A DNA stretch of 64,000 bases from Paenibacillus sp. FSL K6-3182 (GCF_037976325.1 NZ_CP150265.1:3839501-3903500), one strand, 5' to 3'; positions 1 through 10,417 are shown, numbered from the stretch's first letter. The notes: generated by a model not told the origin, from the letters alone. Made by a program: numbers and translations.

Positions 1-60
1 CCCCGCCGGCTGGAGAGCCGCGTGACCTCTGTTGTCGCAAAACGATAGCATTATTGCGAT

Positions 61-1476
61 TTATTTAATGAAAGTGTGGATCGGGTGGCCAAGTGCAACC
101 TCAGCTGCATCAAGCACGATTTCACCAAGTGTAGGATGTGCGTGAATTGTAAGTGCGATATCCTCAAGAGTTGCGCCCATTTCGATAGCCAAAGCAAGCT
201 CAGCAATCATATTGGAAGCCTCAATACCGATGATTTGCGCACCAAGTACAAGACCGGAGTCTGCATCGGATACGAGTTTAACAAAGCCTTCATTTGCATT
301 AAGCGACATTGCGCGTCCATTGATTGCGAACGGGAATTTGCCAACTTTTACATTATGACCTTTGTCTTTTGCTTCCTTCTCACTGAAACCAACGCTTGCG
401 CATTCTGGATCAGAGAAGCAAACTGCTGGTACACATTTGTAATCAATAACACTGGATTGACCTGAAATGGCTTCAGCTGCGATACGGCCTTCGTACATTG
501 CTTTGTGCGCAAGCGCAGGTCCAGCAATGATATCGCCAATCGCATAAATATGAGGAATGTTAGTGCGGCATTGCTCATCAACTTCAACTAGTCCACGATC
601 GGACAGCTTCACGTTAATAAGGTCAAGACCTAGCTCACCATCCGTATTTGGACGACGTCCAACCGTTACGAGCAGGTAATCCGCAGTTACTTTCTCTTCT
701 TTATCGCCAACTGTATACGTTACAGTAACGTCTTTATCTGTTTGCTCAGCACCTTTTGCTTGTGCGCCAGTAATGATATCCACATTCGTGCTTTTTAGTT
801 TCTTAGCAACGATGTTGGACATATCTTTGTCAAAGCCCGGCAAAATCGCGTCGGAGCCTTCAATTACTGTAACCTTTGTGCCGAATTTGGAGTACATTTG
901 ACCAAGCTCGATACCGATATAGCCGCCGCCGATAACGACAAGGCTCTTCGGAATTTCTGGCAAGGACAATGCGCCTGTTGAAGATACGATACGGCCAGTG
1001 AAAGGGAAAGCTTTTAGTTCAATTGGACGTGATCCTGTAGCGATAATGCAGTTTTTGAAACGGTAGCGAGGCGCTTCTTGATCGTTGAATACACGCGCTT
1101 CGTTTTCATTAATAAACATAACTTCGCCTTGGAAATATTGGACTTTGTTTGCTTTCAGAAGAGAAGCAACGCCGCCTGTCAATTTTTTCACGATGCCGTT
1201 TTTGAACTCTTGCACTTTTGTAAAGTCAACCTTAGCTTCTCCAACTTCGATACCGAATGCGGAAGCGTGACTGATTGATTCATATTGATGTGATGCGGAA
1301 ATAAGTGCTTTCGATGGAATACAGCCCACATTCAAGCATACGCCGCCTACATGTTCTTTATCCACGATGAGTACGTTTTGACCTAGTTGAGCAGCACGGA
1401 TCGCTGCTACATAACCGCCTGGGCCCGCACCAATAATTAGAGTGTCAATATCTAGGGAAGCATCACCAACAACCAT
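61..1476 (-). CDS. lpdA: Dihydrolipoyl dehydrogenase (E3) of the pyruvate dehydrogenase complex
   Basis: This 471-residue flavoprotein reoxidises the dihydrolipoyl arm of E2 and passes electrons to NAD+. The FAD-binding motif GAGPGG is at residues 16-21, and the redox disulfide motif CLNVGC supplies Cys47 and Cys52. A second GxGxxG (GGGYIG) for NAD lies mid-protein. The C-terminal dimer domain carries the catalytic HAHPTLGE motif near residues 443-450. The ATG has a GGAGG SD 7-8 nt upstream. It is the last gene of a four-gene operon and starts only 3 bp after the E2 stop. Length and motifs are typical, so the call is firm. The sequence left of the stop is too short to show a clear terminator. 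Confidence 0.97.
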   Translation of the reverse strand: MVVGDASLDIDTLIIGAGPGGYVAAIRAAQLGQNVLIVDKEHVGGVCLNVGCIPSKALISASHQYESISHASAFGIEVGEAKVDFTKVQEFKNGIVKKLTGGVASLLKANKVQYFQGEVMFINENEARVFNDQEAPRYRFKNCIIATGSRPIELKAFPFTGRIVSSTGALSLPEIPKSLVVIGGGYIGIELGQMYSKFGTKVTVIEGSDAILPGFDKDMSNIVAKKLKSTNVDIITGAQAKGAEQTDKDVTVTYTVGDKEEKVTADYLLVTVGRRPNTDGELGLDLINVKLSDRGLVEVDEQCRTNIPHIYAIGDIIAGPALAHKAMYEGRIAAEAISGQSSVIDYKCVPAVCFSDPECASVGFSEKEAKDKGHNVKVGKFPFAINGRAMSLNANEGFVKLVSDADSGLVLGAQIIGIEASNMIAELALAIEMGATLEDIALTIHAHPTLGEIVLDAAEVALGHPIHTFIK

Positions 1477-1479
1477 GTC

Positions 1480-2814
1480 TTATACCTCCATTATGAACAG
1501 TTCTGGTTGACCCAGAAGTGTTTTGATGTAATTCATAAAGTTTTGAGCTGTTGCGCCGTCGATAAGACGGTGATCGAAGCTAAGTGAAAGAGCCATTACA
1601 GGAGCAGCTACGATTTCACCATTGCGAACAATTGCTTTTTCAGTAATTCTGCCTGTTCCAAGAATTGCAACTTCTGGGAAGTTGATAACTGGAGTGAAGA
1701 ACATACCGCCAGCGGAACCAATGTTGGAAATCGAGATTGTGCTGCCTTTAAGCTCGTTGGCAGCAAGTTTACCGTCACGGCCGCGAGCAGCTAGATCACG
1801 GATCGAGTCAGCAATTTTGAATAGGTTTTTACGATCTGCATCTTCAATAACCGGCACGATTAGGCCGTTATCTGTATCTGTAGCGATACCGATATTGTAG
1901 AATTTGCGAAGAACGATTTCTTGATTAGCCTCATCAAGCGTTGCGTTCAAGATAGGGAACTCGCGGCATGCTGCCACAAGAGCTTTCACGATGAACGGCA
2001 AGTACGTAAGCTTGGAGCCTTTTTTCTCAGCATAAGGTTTATATTTAGCACGAAGTGCTACTAGCTCCGTTACATCAACTTCATCCATGATCGTAACATG
2101 TGGAGCTGTATAAACCGATTTCGACATTGCGTTAGCAATGATTTTGCGAATACCTTTGAATGGTACGCGCTCTTCCGGACGGTACGGTGTTCCAGCCGAT
2201 ACTGCAGCAGGTTTAGCTTCGCCAGCACCTTTAGCTGCAACTTCTGCGTTGCTTGATTGTTCAGCTGCAGGAGCAGATGCATCTGTAGCTGCAACAGCAG
2301 GAGCGCCGCCAAAACCAGTTACGTCATCACGAGTGATACGTCCGTTTTTGCCAGTTCCGCCTACTTGTGTTAGGTCTACGCCTTGCTCGCGTGCAAATTT
2401 ACGAACGCTAGGTGTTGCTAGTACAAGACCGCCAGTTGCTTTAGGAGCAGCTGCTGCTTGTGCTGCAGGAGCTTCAGCATTAGGTGCCTCAACTGCTGGT
2501 GCTGCCGCCGCTGCAGGAGCTTCTGCTTTAGGTGCTTCAGCTGCTGCTGGTTCAGCTTGCTCTGGCAATTCGCCTTCTGCATCAATGATTGCAACAACCT
2601 CGCCAATGTGGCAAACTTGTCCGTCTTTTACGAGTACTTCGAGTACTTTACCATTTACTGGGCAAGGCACTTCGACGATCGCTTTATCGTTTTGAACTTC
2701 CATAATAATGTCATCATCTGTAACCGTGTCTCCGACTTTGATATGCACTTTAATGATTTCGCCTTCGTGCAAACCTTCGCCGAGCTCTGGGAAACGATAT
2801 TCGAATTTAGCCAC
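1480..2814 (-). CDS. pdhC: Dihydrolipoamide acetyltransferase (E2) of pyruvate dehydrogenase
   Basis: This is the 444-residue E2 core of pyruvate dehydrogenase. It has one N-terminal lipoyl domain (residues about 3-77, lipoylated Lys44 in the QNDKA motif) and a long Ala/Pro/Glu-rich swinging linker with repeated [12 protein letters not shown] blocks. A peripheral subunit-binding domain follows (about 130-165, [13 protein letters not shown]). The C-terminal catalytic domain ends with the [10 protein letters not shown] active-site motif. Translation starts at GTG (2812-2814) behind an AAAGGAGG SD. It lies 14 bp downstream of pdhB and 3 bp upstream of lpdA. The linker's skewed composition produces long spurious antisense frames. 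The gene context makes the pyruvate complex, rather than a branched-chain 2-oxoacid complex, the best reading. Confidence 0.95.
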   Translation of the reverse strand: MAKFEYRFPELGEGLHEGEIIKVHIKVGDTVTDDDIIMEVQNDKAIVEVPCPVNGKVLEVLVKDGQVCHIGEVVAIIDAEGELPEQAEPAAAEAPKAEAPAAAAAPAVEAPNAEAPAAQAAAAPKATGGLVLATPSVRKFAREQGVDLTQVGGTGKNGRITRDDVTGFGGAPAVAATDASAPAAEQSSNAEVAAKGAGEAKPAAVSAGTPYRPEERVPFKGIRKIIANAMSKSVYTAPHVTIMDEVDVTELVALRAKYKPYAEKKGSKLTYLPFIVKALVAACREFPILNATLDEANQEIVLRKFYNIGIATDTDNGLIVPVIEDADRKNLFKIADSIRDLAARGRDGKLAANELKGSTISISNIGSAGGMFFTPVINFPEVAILGTGRITEKAIVRNGEIVAAPVMALSLSFDHRLIDGATAQNFMNYIKTLLGQPELFIMEV

Positions 2815-2828
2815 CGCTTTAACCTCCT

Positions 2829-3806
2829 TTAAAAGTTCAGTACTTTGTTAACTGCTGCAGAAATACGTGCTACCGTAGGAAGCCACGCATCCTCAACTAG
2901 AGCAAACGGATATACAGTATCCGGACCAGCAACGCGTAGTACTGGAGCTTCTAAGTGCAGAATAGCTTTTTCATTGATTTGAGCAATGATTTCAGCTGCT
3001 GCGCCAGAAGTTTTTTGTGCTTCTTGAACGACAATAGCACGGTTTGTTTTCTTAATTGAAGCAACGATAGTATCGATATCAAGCGGAAGCAGTGTGCGAA
3101 GATCGATAACTTCTACACTCACGCCTGTTTTTTCAAGTTCTTCTGCTGCTTTGACTGCTGTGTGAACCATAAGACCATAAGAAATGATCGTTACGTCACT
3201 GCCTTCGCGAACAACATTTGCTTTGCCGATCTCAACTGTATATTCACCTTCAGGAACTTCAGCCTTGAACGCACGGTACAAGTTCAAGTGCTCCATGAAA
3301 AATACAGGATCATTCTCACGGATTGCAGAAATCATCAAGCCTTTTGCATCATAAGGGTTTGAAGGAATGACTACCTTGATACCCGGCGTTTGAATAGCAA
3401 GACCTTCAAGGGAATCCGTATGCAGCTCAGCCGCTTTAACGCCGCCGCCAAATGGTGTACGGAATACAATTGGTGAGTTGTAGCGACCGCCAGAGCGGTA
3501 ACGCATACGAGCAGCTTGGACAAACATTTGGTCAAGCGCTTCATAAATAAAACCTACGAATTGAATTTCAGCGATTGGACGGAAGCCTTGCAACCCCATA
3601 CCAACTGCCATACCTGCAAGAGCTGACTCAGCAAGAGGCGTATCAAATACGCGATCTTCACCAAACTCATCCTGTAAACCTTCTGTCACACGGAATACTC
3701 CGCCGACTTTACCTACGTCCTCACCAAAGATGACAACGTTCGAATCACGTTTAAGTTCTACGCGCATCGCATCGCGAATTGCTTCCAACATATTCATTTG
3801 AGCCAT
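2829..3806 (-). CDS. pdhB: Pyruvate dehydrogenase E1 beta subunit
   Basis: This 325-residue E1-beta transketolase-like subunit pairs with PdhA to decarboxylate pyruvate and acetylate the lipoyl arm of E2. The N-terminal [16 protein letters not shown] and the FGEDVG motif are typical of the family, as are the FDTPLAE loop and the C-terminal region with [11 protein letters not shown]. Length equals that of B. subtilis PdhB. The gene sits 20 bp after pdhA and 14 bp before pdhC, so it is co-transcribed. Nothing unusual is seen in the sequence. Confidence 0.95.
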   Translation of the reverse strand: MAQMNMLEAIRDAMRVELKRDSNVVIFGEDVGKVGGVFRVTEGLQDEFGEDRVFDTPLAESALAGMAVGMGLQGFRPIAEIQFVGFIYEALDQMFVQAARMRYRSGGRYNSPIVFRTPFGGGVKAAELHTDSLEGLAIQTPGIKVVIPSNPYDAKGLMISAIRENDPVFFMEHLNLYRAFKAEVPEGEYTVEIGKANVVREGSDVTIISYGLMVHTAVKAAEELEKTGVSVEVIDLRTLLPLDIDTIVASIKKTNRAIVVQEAQKTSGAAAEIIAQINEKAILHLEAPVLRVAGPDTVYPFALVEDAWLPTVARISAAVNKVLNF

Positions 3807-3826
3807 GATCGTCTGATCCTCCTCTT

Positions 3827-4903
<1,077 letters not shown>

Positions 4904-4951
4904 TCACCTCAATCGAAATATTTGAAAATCGTTTACCTCTGTTATAGAATT

Positions 4952-4981
4952 ATTATAAACCTGTTTAATGAAAATGGTCAA
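4952..4981 (-). promoter_or_regulatory. Sigma-A promoter of the pdhABC-lpdA operon
   Basis: On the minus strand, TTGACC (4976-4981) and TATAAT (4952-4957) are separated by 18 bp and lie about 60 bp upstream of the pdhA start codon. No second operator or riboswitch was recognised in the rest of the 290-bp gap to the divergent esterase gene. Confidence 0.8.
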
Positions 4982-5184
4982 AGCAAAAAACACAAAAACC
5001 GTTGTTTTTTCGCTGATTCTCATCATTCTTTTAAGAAATTGTATATGCTACAGACTTTATTTATTAGTATAACAGCATAATACAACAAGACAGAAATAGA
5101 TGTGATTCCTTTGATTGTCTTTCTATTGTTTACCCACAACAGATGTTTTCCATTCAATAAATTCAACCGATAGGAGAGAAAGAA

Positions 5185-5922
5185 ATGACAGATGAGCGAT
5201 ATTTGAAGAGAACAATAGTAAAGGAAACCGTACCAAGCCGATATTTGGCTGAACAAAGCCGCAATTTACGTATCTTTTTGCCGCCAGGTTATAACGAGGT
5301 GCTTAGCTACCCGGTCGTCTATTGCCAGGATGGCGAAGATTTTTTCAACTTTGGGCGAATTGCTACTACAGCGACGCGATTGATTTTGGATGAGGGACTT
5401 GAGCCCTTCATTATTGTAGGTGTTGATGTCGACAAAAAGCAGCGCACGGAGGAATACACGCCAGATGGCAATCGGCACGAGGCATACATTCGGTTTTTCG
5501 CGGAAGAGCTCATTCCGTTTGTTGAGGAACGTTATGCGGTAAGACAAGAACCAGAGCATCGATTATTGGCAGGCGATTCACTCGGCGGCTCCGTTTCCTT
5601 GCATTTAGCTCTCTCCTACCCGCAGCTATTTACACGTGTCATGTCCTTATCAGGTGCTTTTTATGGCGTATCCCAAAACATCATTTCCGCAGCAGGAGAC
5701 CTTAGCTGGCTCAATATTTATATGATTGTTGGTCTGCAAGAGGATGCATATGAAACGGACCGTGGCGTATTTGATTTTGTAGCTTTGAATCGCAACGCCA
5801 AGGCGCTGCTTGAACTTAATCAAGCTACTGTCTTCTATGAAGAAAAAGACGGCAAGCATCAATGGGGTTTTTGGCAAAAAGAGCTTGATAAAGCTCTCGC
5901 CTATTTCATTGAGGTTGAATAA
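5185..5922 (+). CDS. Alpha/beta-hydrolase, enterochelin-esterase-like (PF00756 type)
   Basis: This 245-residue cytoplasmic serine esterase of the esterase D/Fes-like family has no signal peptide. The nucleophile elbow GDSLGG is at residues 130-135 (Ser132), and the C-terminal catalytic His is probably His225 in DGKHQW. The N-terminal segment NLRIFLPPGYNEVLSYPVVY is typical of the family. It is monocistronic, divergent from pdhA, with a good SD (AGGAGAG) and followed by a strong terminator. The physiological substrate is unknown; some relatives hydrolyse siderophore or acyl esters, but no siderophore gene is nearby. Confidence 0.8.
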   Translation: MTDERYLKRTIVKETVPSRYLAEQSRNLRIFLPPGYNEVLSYPVVYCQDGEDFFNFGRIATTATRLILDEGLEPFIIVGVDVDKKQRTEEYTPDGNRHEAYIRFFAEELIPFVEERYAVRQEPEHRLLAGDSLGGSVSLHLALSYPQLFTRVMSLSGAFYGVSQNIISAAGDLSWLNIYMIVGLQEDAYETDRGVFDFVALNRNAKALLELNQATVFYEEKDGKHQWGFWQKELDKALAYFIEVE

Positions 5923-5930
5923 TCAAAAGC

Positions 5931-5976
5931 AAAGCTGTCCAGCAGGCTCCTTTCGGGAGTGCTGGACAGCTTTTTT
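5931..5976. terminator. Bidirectional intrinsic terminator
   Basis: The inverted repeat AGCTGTCCAGCA / TGCTGGACAGCT (12 bp) encloses a second small stem (CTCC/GGAG) and is followed by six T on the plus strand. It ends the esterase gene. The A-rich left flank lets it also serve the phosphatase gene converging from the right. Confidence 0.9.
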
Positions 5977-5983
5977 AATGAAT

Positions 5984-6481
5984 TTATTCATTTAATTGCA
6001 AATCTGCTTTTATCCGTTTAAGAAGCTCCTTGCATCCGCTGTCGACTAATTCATAAACAAACGGAAAATTATTTTCATAATAAGGATCAGGCACATCGGC
6101 TATTCCTTTCGCAGGCAGCAGCTCCATAAAAGTAAACAATCGTTTGGTTTCCTCTTCTGTAGCTTTACCTTCTCCAAAAAACAGCTTGCGTACATCTCGT
6201 AAATTGTTTGTGTCCATACATACGATATAATCAAACGTTTTGTAGTCATCAGGCGTAACTAACCGAGCTTTCATACCCTGATGTGAAATTTGGTGCTGAT
6301 CCAGCTGATCTCTCGTGCCCTCATGCGGCGGATGACCCAAATGCCAGTCACCGGTTCCTGCGGAATCAACCATAATTTGATCTGTCAATTTTGCTTGCTC
6401 TACCTGATGGCGCATAACGGCTTCAGCCATTGGGGACCTGCATATGTTTCCGAGACAAACAAATAAAATACGAGCTTTCAT
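5984..6481 (-). CDS. Low-molecular-weight protein tyrosine phosphatase
   Basis: This 165-residue class II phosphatase has the P-loop CLGNICRS at residues 9-16 (nucleophile Cys9, Arg15) and the general-acid loop DPYY at 132-135. These enzymes dephosphorylate phosphotyrosine or phosphoarginine proteins in the cytoplasm. In B. subtilis the family members are YfkJ, YwlE (an arginine phosphatase) and YwlB-like proteins. The residue after the catalytic Cys region is Ile (N-I-C), where YwlE has Thr, so tyrosine specificity is the likelier reading. The start codon overlaps the stop of the upstream TRIC-like gene by 4 bp (ATGA), indicating co-translation. Confidence 0.9.
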   Translation of the reverse strand: MKARILFVCLGNICRSPMAEAVMRHQVEQAKLTDQIMVDSAGTGDWHLGHPPHEGTRDQLDQHQISHQGMKARLVTPDDYKTFDYIVCMDTNNLRDVRKLFFGEGKATEEETKRLFTFMELLPAKGIADVPDPYYENNFPFVYELVDSGCKELLKRIKADLQLNE

Positions 6482-7125
6482 GATGTTCCTCTTTTCTGCT
6501 GTTCATTAGAAGTATGAATATGTAACGTGCGTCTTGGCAGCTTCCACTTGAAATAGACAGATAGCATCCGGAAGCTAATAATAATAACGAATAAAACCAA
6601 GAGCTCCAAGGTTGATTTTATCCAACCAAGTCCAATCGCGAGACCTGCAAGCATGGCCCATACGGCATAAATTTCATCTTTTAGCACAAGCGGCTTGCGG
6701 CCAGCCAGCACATCGCGAATGATTCCGCCGCCAATTCCTGTCAGCATGGCTGCAACAAGGACTGCACTAAGCGGATGCTTCATTTGCGTTGCATACAGCG
6801 CTCCTTGAATAGCAAAGGCTGATAATCCAATCGCGTCAAAAAACGCCTCGCTCCGTCGCCAGCGCTGAATCCAGTCAACAGGCAATAGAAAAGCAATCGT
6901 CATGGCAATGATAGCTATTTTGAGCAGGTATCCTTGATTCCAAAGCGATGTAACTGGCATACCTATCAACAGATTACGCACGACACCGCCGCCAAATGCT
7001 GTGACAAGTCCAAGCACGAACACACCTAGTATATCGTATTCTTCCTCCATAGCGACAATCGCTCCGCTGACTGCAAAGGCAATTGTTCCGATAATGCTAA
7101 AAATACCAAAAATGTCCATACTCAC
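6478..7125 (-). CDS. TRIC-type cation channel / UPF0126 membrane protein
   Basis: This is a seven-helix inner-membrane protein of the bacterial TRIC (UPF0126, YvgT) family. It shows the duplicated three-helix architecture, each half marked by a glycine motif (FGGGVVRNLL and GIGGGIIRDVL). Family members form trimeric monovalent cation channels. The start is taken at GTG (7123-7125), placed 8 nt after an AGGAG SD; an upstream ATG at 7152 lacks a good SD. The last four bases overlap the phosphatase start. About 215 residues, a normal length. Confidence 0.85.
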   Translation of the reverse strand: MSMDIFGIFSIIGTIAFAVSGAIVAMEEEYDILGVFVLGLVTAFGGGVVRNLLIGMPVTSLWNQGYLLKIAIIAMTIAFLLPVDWIQRWRRSEAFFDAIGLSAFAIQGALYATQMKHPLSAVLVAAMLTGIGGGIIRDVLAGRKPLVLKDEIYAVWAMLAGLAIGLGWIKSTLELLVLFVIIISFRMLSVYFKWKLPRRTLHIHTSNEQQKRGTS

Positions 7126-7342
7126 AGCAAATGCTCCTCGCTTCCCGTACATGAACCGATCACTGCATCGGTACTTTCATTCATCATTTTAGCTGGGAGG
7201 ATGTGGATTCGCAACGACAAATTTCGTGAATTTCATCCGTTTATCCATACAGTTATTCCACTCCTCTAGTTTTTATAGAACAAAAGGCATTATACTGGAG
7301 TGAATTACATTAGATTTCGCCAAAAAGAAAGGAAAATTCATC

Positions 7343-7981
7343 ATGCAACTTCGCATCGTAATATGCACGGGCGGCCAGCTTGGCGCCTGGGCACTTGCAC
7401 ATATAAAGCCCGATGATCTCCTGATTGGAGCAGACAGCGGTGCTCGCTTCCTCATTAAGAACGGACGAAGACCAGATATTTCGATCGGAGACTTTGATTC
7501 CGTATCAGAAGAAGATTTGTTAGAAATTCGTGAAAATAGCGGTCAAACGATAGCTTGTGACCCCATCGACAAAAACTACACCGATACGGAAATGGCCATA
7601 CGTCTCGCCTTGGACTTGCAGCCTACTGAAATCATTTTACTTGGAGCGCTGGGCACTAGATTTGATCACTCCCTAGCTAATGTCCACCTGCTCGCGCTTT
7701 CTTCCCAGCAACAGGTGAAAATGACGATCATTGATGACCATAATAAAATTTCTTTGATTAGCGAGCAATTAAACATTGAGCAGCAAGGATATCCGAACGT
7801 TTCATTGCTTCCGCTGTCTTTAAAAGTAGAAGGAATTACGCTTGATGGTTTTCAATATCCGCTGACTGACGCCGAGCTAACGATTGGTCAATCTCTCGGG
7901 ATTAGCAATGTCCTTGTATCATCTACTGGAAACATCTCCATAAGAAAAGGCTTGTTGTTAGTCATCCAAAGTCGTGACTAA
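7343..7981 (+). CDS. thiN: Thiamine diphosphokinase
   Basis: This 212-residue ThiN-type enzyme pyrophosphorylates thiamine from ATP to give thiamine diphosphate, the cofactor used by the neighbouring pyruvate dehydrogenase. Conserved blocks are visible in order: ADSGARFLI, IGDFDSV, KNYTDTEMA and LGTRFDHSLANV. The C-terminal substrate-binding region follows, with the ISIRKG motif. It is a single gene with an AAAGGA SD and a terminator directly after it. No TPP riboswitch was recognised upstream. Confidence 0.93.
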   Translation: MQLRIVICTGGQLGAWALAHIKPDDLLIGADSGARFLIKNGRRPDISIGDFDSVSEEDLLEIRENSGQTIACDPIDKNYTDTEMAIRLALDLQPTEIILLGALGTRFDHSLANVHLLALSSQQQVKMTIIDDHNKISLISEQLNIEQQGYPNVSLLPLSLKVEGITLDGFQYPLTDAELTIGQSLGISNVLVSSTGNISIRKGLLLVIQSRD

Positions 7982-7992
7982 CGATTTCAACA

Positions 7993-8040
7993 AAAGACCC
8001 AACCGAGGTAACTAATCCTCCTGTCGGGTCTTTGTTTTTT
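7993..8040 (+). terminator. Intrinsic terminator of thiN
   Basis: AAAGACCC (7993-8000) pairs with GGGTCTTT (8026-8033), with additional CGAGG/CCTC pairing inside, followed by TTTGTTTTTT. It lies between thiN and the end of the converging MutS2-like gene. Confidence 0.85.
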
Positions 8041-8053
8041 CAAGATTAATCCT

Positions 8054-10027
8054 TTAGATAAGCTCATCCTCTTTTGTAACAATTTCTAAGCCTTCTACAT
8101 GCTTGCGATTCATCAGCTTGCGGGCTTTTCTATTCTCCTTTGATTCAAATACAATATCGAGATCATACTCCTCATTTTGACCCGGGTAAAGCTTCGTTTT
8201 GGCGATATACAGCTTTAACCGTTTATGATTGAACGTGAGCTTTTGCCCTTGAATTTGGACAATCACATTTCCTCGTTCATCTGCAGGCCGATATACTACA
8301 CCCATTTTATTTAGAGGATAGATCCATACTGCATCACCTTTCTCAAAAGGTTTTTTTGCTTCTTTCGGGTTCTGTGCTTTCGTTTCATCAGCATTTTTTA
8401 AATTTTTGTTAATAAAATCTGCTGCTGCTGAAGATGAGGTTTTCTGAGCTTCCTTTTCATTTCTTGATTGCTCACTTGTGCGTGTTTCATGAGACGGATC
8501 TACTTTCCGCACAAGCAGATGTTCTGCACGCTGCATCACCTCTTCTGGCAGACCAAAGCGCCTTGCTATCGCGAATGCGTGACTCTCGCCTGCTTCCCCC
8601 ATCTCTAAGCGATAAAGCGGCTTTAACGTTTCCGCATCAAATGCCATTTTCCCATTTTGACATCCAGGGGTGCGGGCAGCAAAAGCTTTAATTTCATTAA
8701 AATGAGTCGTTGCCCCTGCTAATGCTCCTTTTTTCAACAGTTGTTCTAATAGTGCAATAGAGAGCGCTATCCCTTCTGATGGATCGGTACCCGCTGCCAA
8801 TTCATCAAGCAGAAGCAGTGCCCTCGGACCAGCCGCTTGAAGCATATCCTTAAGAACGGTGATATGAGATGAAAATGTACTCAGTGATTGTTCCAAACTT
8901 TGTCCATCTCCAACATCGGCAATAACGTGCTGGAATACGCCGATTTCACTCCCCTGCTCAGCTGGAACCAGCAGGCCCGATTGGATCATCAGTACGAATA
9001 ATCCAATGGTTTTTAAAGTTACCGTTTTCCCACCTGTATTCGGCCCAGTAATAATTAACTGCTTCCATTTGTATCCGAGCTCCACATGAAGCGGTACGCT
9101 ATGTTGTCCTAGCAGTGGATGGCGTGCACCGACGAGTCTTACAACTGGCTGATCGGATAACTCAATTTTTTTACCGTTATACGACCTAGACAGCTTCGCT
9201 CTTGCCGTAATAAAGTCAAATGAAGCCATGGCTTCTACATTACGAAATAGCTCAAAGGAGAACGACTCGGTATATTCAGACAATCGGGATAATATAATGG
9301 TGCGCTCCCGCTCCTCATCCGCCTTCCACTGCTGCAGCTCCACCTGAAGCTCTGATGCGTCTAATGGCTCAACGAACAAGGTCTGACCACTAGCAGATTC
9401 ATCCCACACTGTCCCTGGCACCTGCTTGCGATGCTCTCGCTTTACTGCAATAACAAATCGATCATGGCGCTTGCTGATGACCGGCTCTTGCAGAGATGTA
9501 CGATACTTATTAAGCGCATTTTCCATTTTTTTCTGGATTTTGTCCTCCGCTGCATAGATATGTCTGCGGATGTAGGCAAGATCAGGACTAGCTTGATCGG
9601 TTAGCTGGCCGTAACGAATACAACGTTTTAGTTCGTCCCTAAGTACGGGGCAATCGTACATAGATTCCGCATAAGCGGAAATCGTTGGCGCAATCTCACG
9701 TTTGCTGAACATGTACTTTTTCATTTGCACAACAGAGGTTAACCATACCGACAACTGCTCTAGTTCCTGCTCATTATAAATTCTACCTTTGCCGAGCAGT
9801 GACAGAAACGAATCAATTCCGTCCATTGCGGATAATGGAATGCTTGCTCCGCTTCCGAGAAGTTCAGCAGCCTCGTACGTTTCTTGCAGCCACGCTTCAA
9901 CTTGCCGCTGCTTCGTGCTTGGTTCAAGCCTTTCAGCCAACAATCGTCCTGCAGGTGAAATCGTGTTGCTCACTACGCCTGCTTTTACCTTATCAAACTC
10001 TAATCTTCGCCAAGATGCTTCATTCAT
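8054..10027 (-). CDS. MutS2-like ATPase lacking the Smr domain
   Basis: This is a 657-residue MutS-family protein. It has no mismatch-recognition domain I and shows the MutS2-type lever/core region, with the Walker A TGPNTGGKT near residue 327 and the Walker B LLLLDELAAGTDPSEG near 404. GATTHFNE follows. Canonical MutS2 (about 785 residues) ends in a KOW-like and an Smr nuclease domain. Here a KOW-like segment (GDAVWIYPLNKMGVV, from about residue 562) is present but the chain ends without Smr. The start is the ATG at 10027, directly after GAGGAGG. It may be a MutS2 paralogue acting on ribosomes or DNA structures; the exact role is unknown. An extraordinary leader precedes it. Confidence 0.85.
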   Translation of the reverse strand: MNEASWRRLEFDKVKAGVVSNTISPAGRLLAERLEPSTKQRQVEAWLQETYEAAELLGSGASIPLSAMDGIDSFLSLLGKGRIYNEQELEQLSVWLTSVVQMKKYMFSKREIAPTISAYAESMYDCPVLRDELKRCIRYGQLTDQASPDLAYIRRHIYAAEDKIQKKMENALNKYRTSLQEPVISKRHDRFVIAVKREHRKQVPGTVWDESASGQTLFVEPLDASELQVELQQWKADEERERTIILSRLSEYTESFSFELFRNVEAMASFDFITARAKLSRSYNGKKIELSDQPVVRLVGARHPLLGQHSVPLHVELGYKWKQLIITGPNTGGKTVTLKTIGLFVLMIQSGLLVPAEQGSEIGVFQHVIADVGDGQSLEQSLSTFSSHITVLKDMLQAAGPRALLLLDELAAGTDPSEGIALSIALLEQLLKKGALAGATTHFNEIKAFAARTPGCQNGKMAFDAETLKPLYRLEMGEAGESHAFAIARRFGLPEEVMQRAEHLLVRKVDPSHETRTSEQSRNEKEAQKTSSSAAADFINKNLKNADETKAQNPKEAKKPFEKGDAVWIYPLNKMGVVYRPADERGNVIVQIQGQKLTFNHKRLKLYIAKTKLYPGQNEEYDLDIVFESKENRKARKLMNRKHVEGLEIVTKEDELI

Positions 10028-10151
10028 CTGTATGGCCTCCTCTATTTTGAGTAAAAAAAAAGACAGAAACAGAACGCGGGCGCGTTCCATTCCTGTCTTT
10101 GATCGACAAATGCTCCAATACCACTTCCACCGCTAACAAAATCGTTAACAT
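10020..10151 (-). other. Possible 43-codon upstream ORF running through the attenuator
   Basis: An ATG at 10151 opens a 44-codon frame (MLTILLAVEVVLEHL...) that passes through the whole terminator stem and its T-run. It ends at a TGA (10020-10022) inside the first codons of the MutS2-like gene. No SD is visible before the ATG, so translation is doubtful. If translated, a ribosome on it would unfold the terminator. It is listed because of its position. Confidence 0.25.
10053..10100 (-). terminator. Strong intrinsic terminator/attenuator 25 bp before the MutS2-like gene
   Basis: On the minus strand AAAGACAG pairs with CTGTCTTT, and GAACGCG with CGCGTTC, around a two-base loop, followed by nine T (10053-10061). 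It is oriented to stop transcription heading into the gene and lies only 12 bp before the SD. It is therefore most likely a conditional attenuator. Confidence 0.85.
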
Positions 10152-10163
10152 GAAAATGGATAT

Positions 10164-10189
10164 AAAAAAACCGTGCTGCGAGAGCACGG
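10164..10189 (-). terminator. Intrinsic terminator of the leader RNA
   Basis: On the minus strand CCGTGCT and AGCACGG form a 7-bp GC-rich stem with a 5-nt loop, followed by seven T (10164-10170). It is the first of two successive terminators between the promoter and the MutS2-like gene. Confidence 0.85.
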
Positions 10190-10411
10190 TGATTGGGCCG
10201 CTGTCGAATTGCTTCAGGCGGAAATCCTCATGTCCAGAACTCTTGGCGTCAGATCACGAAATAGAGCCTTGCATCTCAGTGAATTCACACTGGGAATCGT
10301 CGCAAGACCAACGTTCATCTGACTCTATCCAATTTATGAGTTATGGACACCAGCAAACATTAAAATTTCCCCTTTAAGCATCATGTTAAAAGATAATCCA
10401 AAATAGGATTC
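10164..10411 (-). ncRNA. Structured leader or independent small RNA with rod-shaped fold (unidentified)
   Basis: Five nested helices can be drawn between 10232 and 10348: GTCCA-AACTC with GAGTT-TGGAC; TTGG/CCAA; GTCAGAT/ATCTGAC (10248-10254 with 10317-10323); CTTGC/GCAAG; and CAGTG/CACTG at the tip. A small 5' hairpin AATCC/GGATT precedes the rod. The RNA ends in the hairpin CCGTGCT..AGCACGG plus seven U (10164-10189). A TTGACA promoter lies just upstream. The overall rod with internal bubbles resembles 6S-like RNAs in shape. No T-box, TPP, SAM, lysine or other class consensus was recognised. It is either a free RNA of about 245 nt or the first part of a long attenuated leader. Confidence 0.6.
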
Positions 10412-10417
10412 TTAATT

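Noticed and set aside
1..60. GC-rich inverted repeat at the left edge (CGGCTGGAGAGCCG)
   Set aside because: It may be a terminator for a gene outside the window, but no T-run is visible and the edge prevents a decision.
2138..2695. 185-residue Ala/Ser-rich ORF on the plus strand inside pdhC
   Set aside because: It is antisense to the Ala/Pro-rich E2 linker; its skewed composition mirrors that linker, and it has no SD or family similarity.
10099..10377. 92-residue plus-strand ORF across the leader RNA
   Set aside because: It runs opposite to the promoter and through terminator hairpins; composition and lack of SD give no support.
10164..10411. T-box or TPP riboswitch in the leader
   Set aside because: A CTGAGA-like string is present, but the other TPP motifs and the T-box TGG-ACC sequence are absent, and the gene is not an aminoacyl-tRNA synthetase or thiamine gene.
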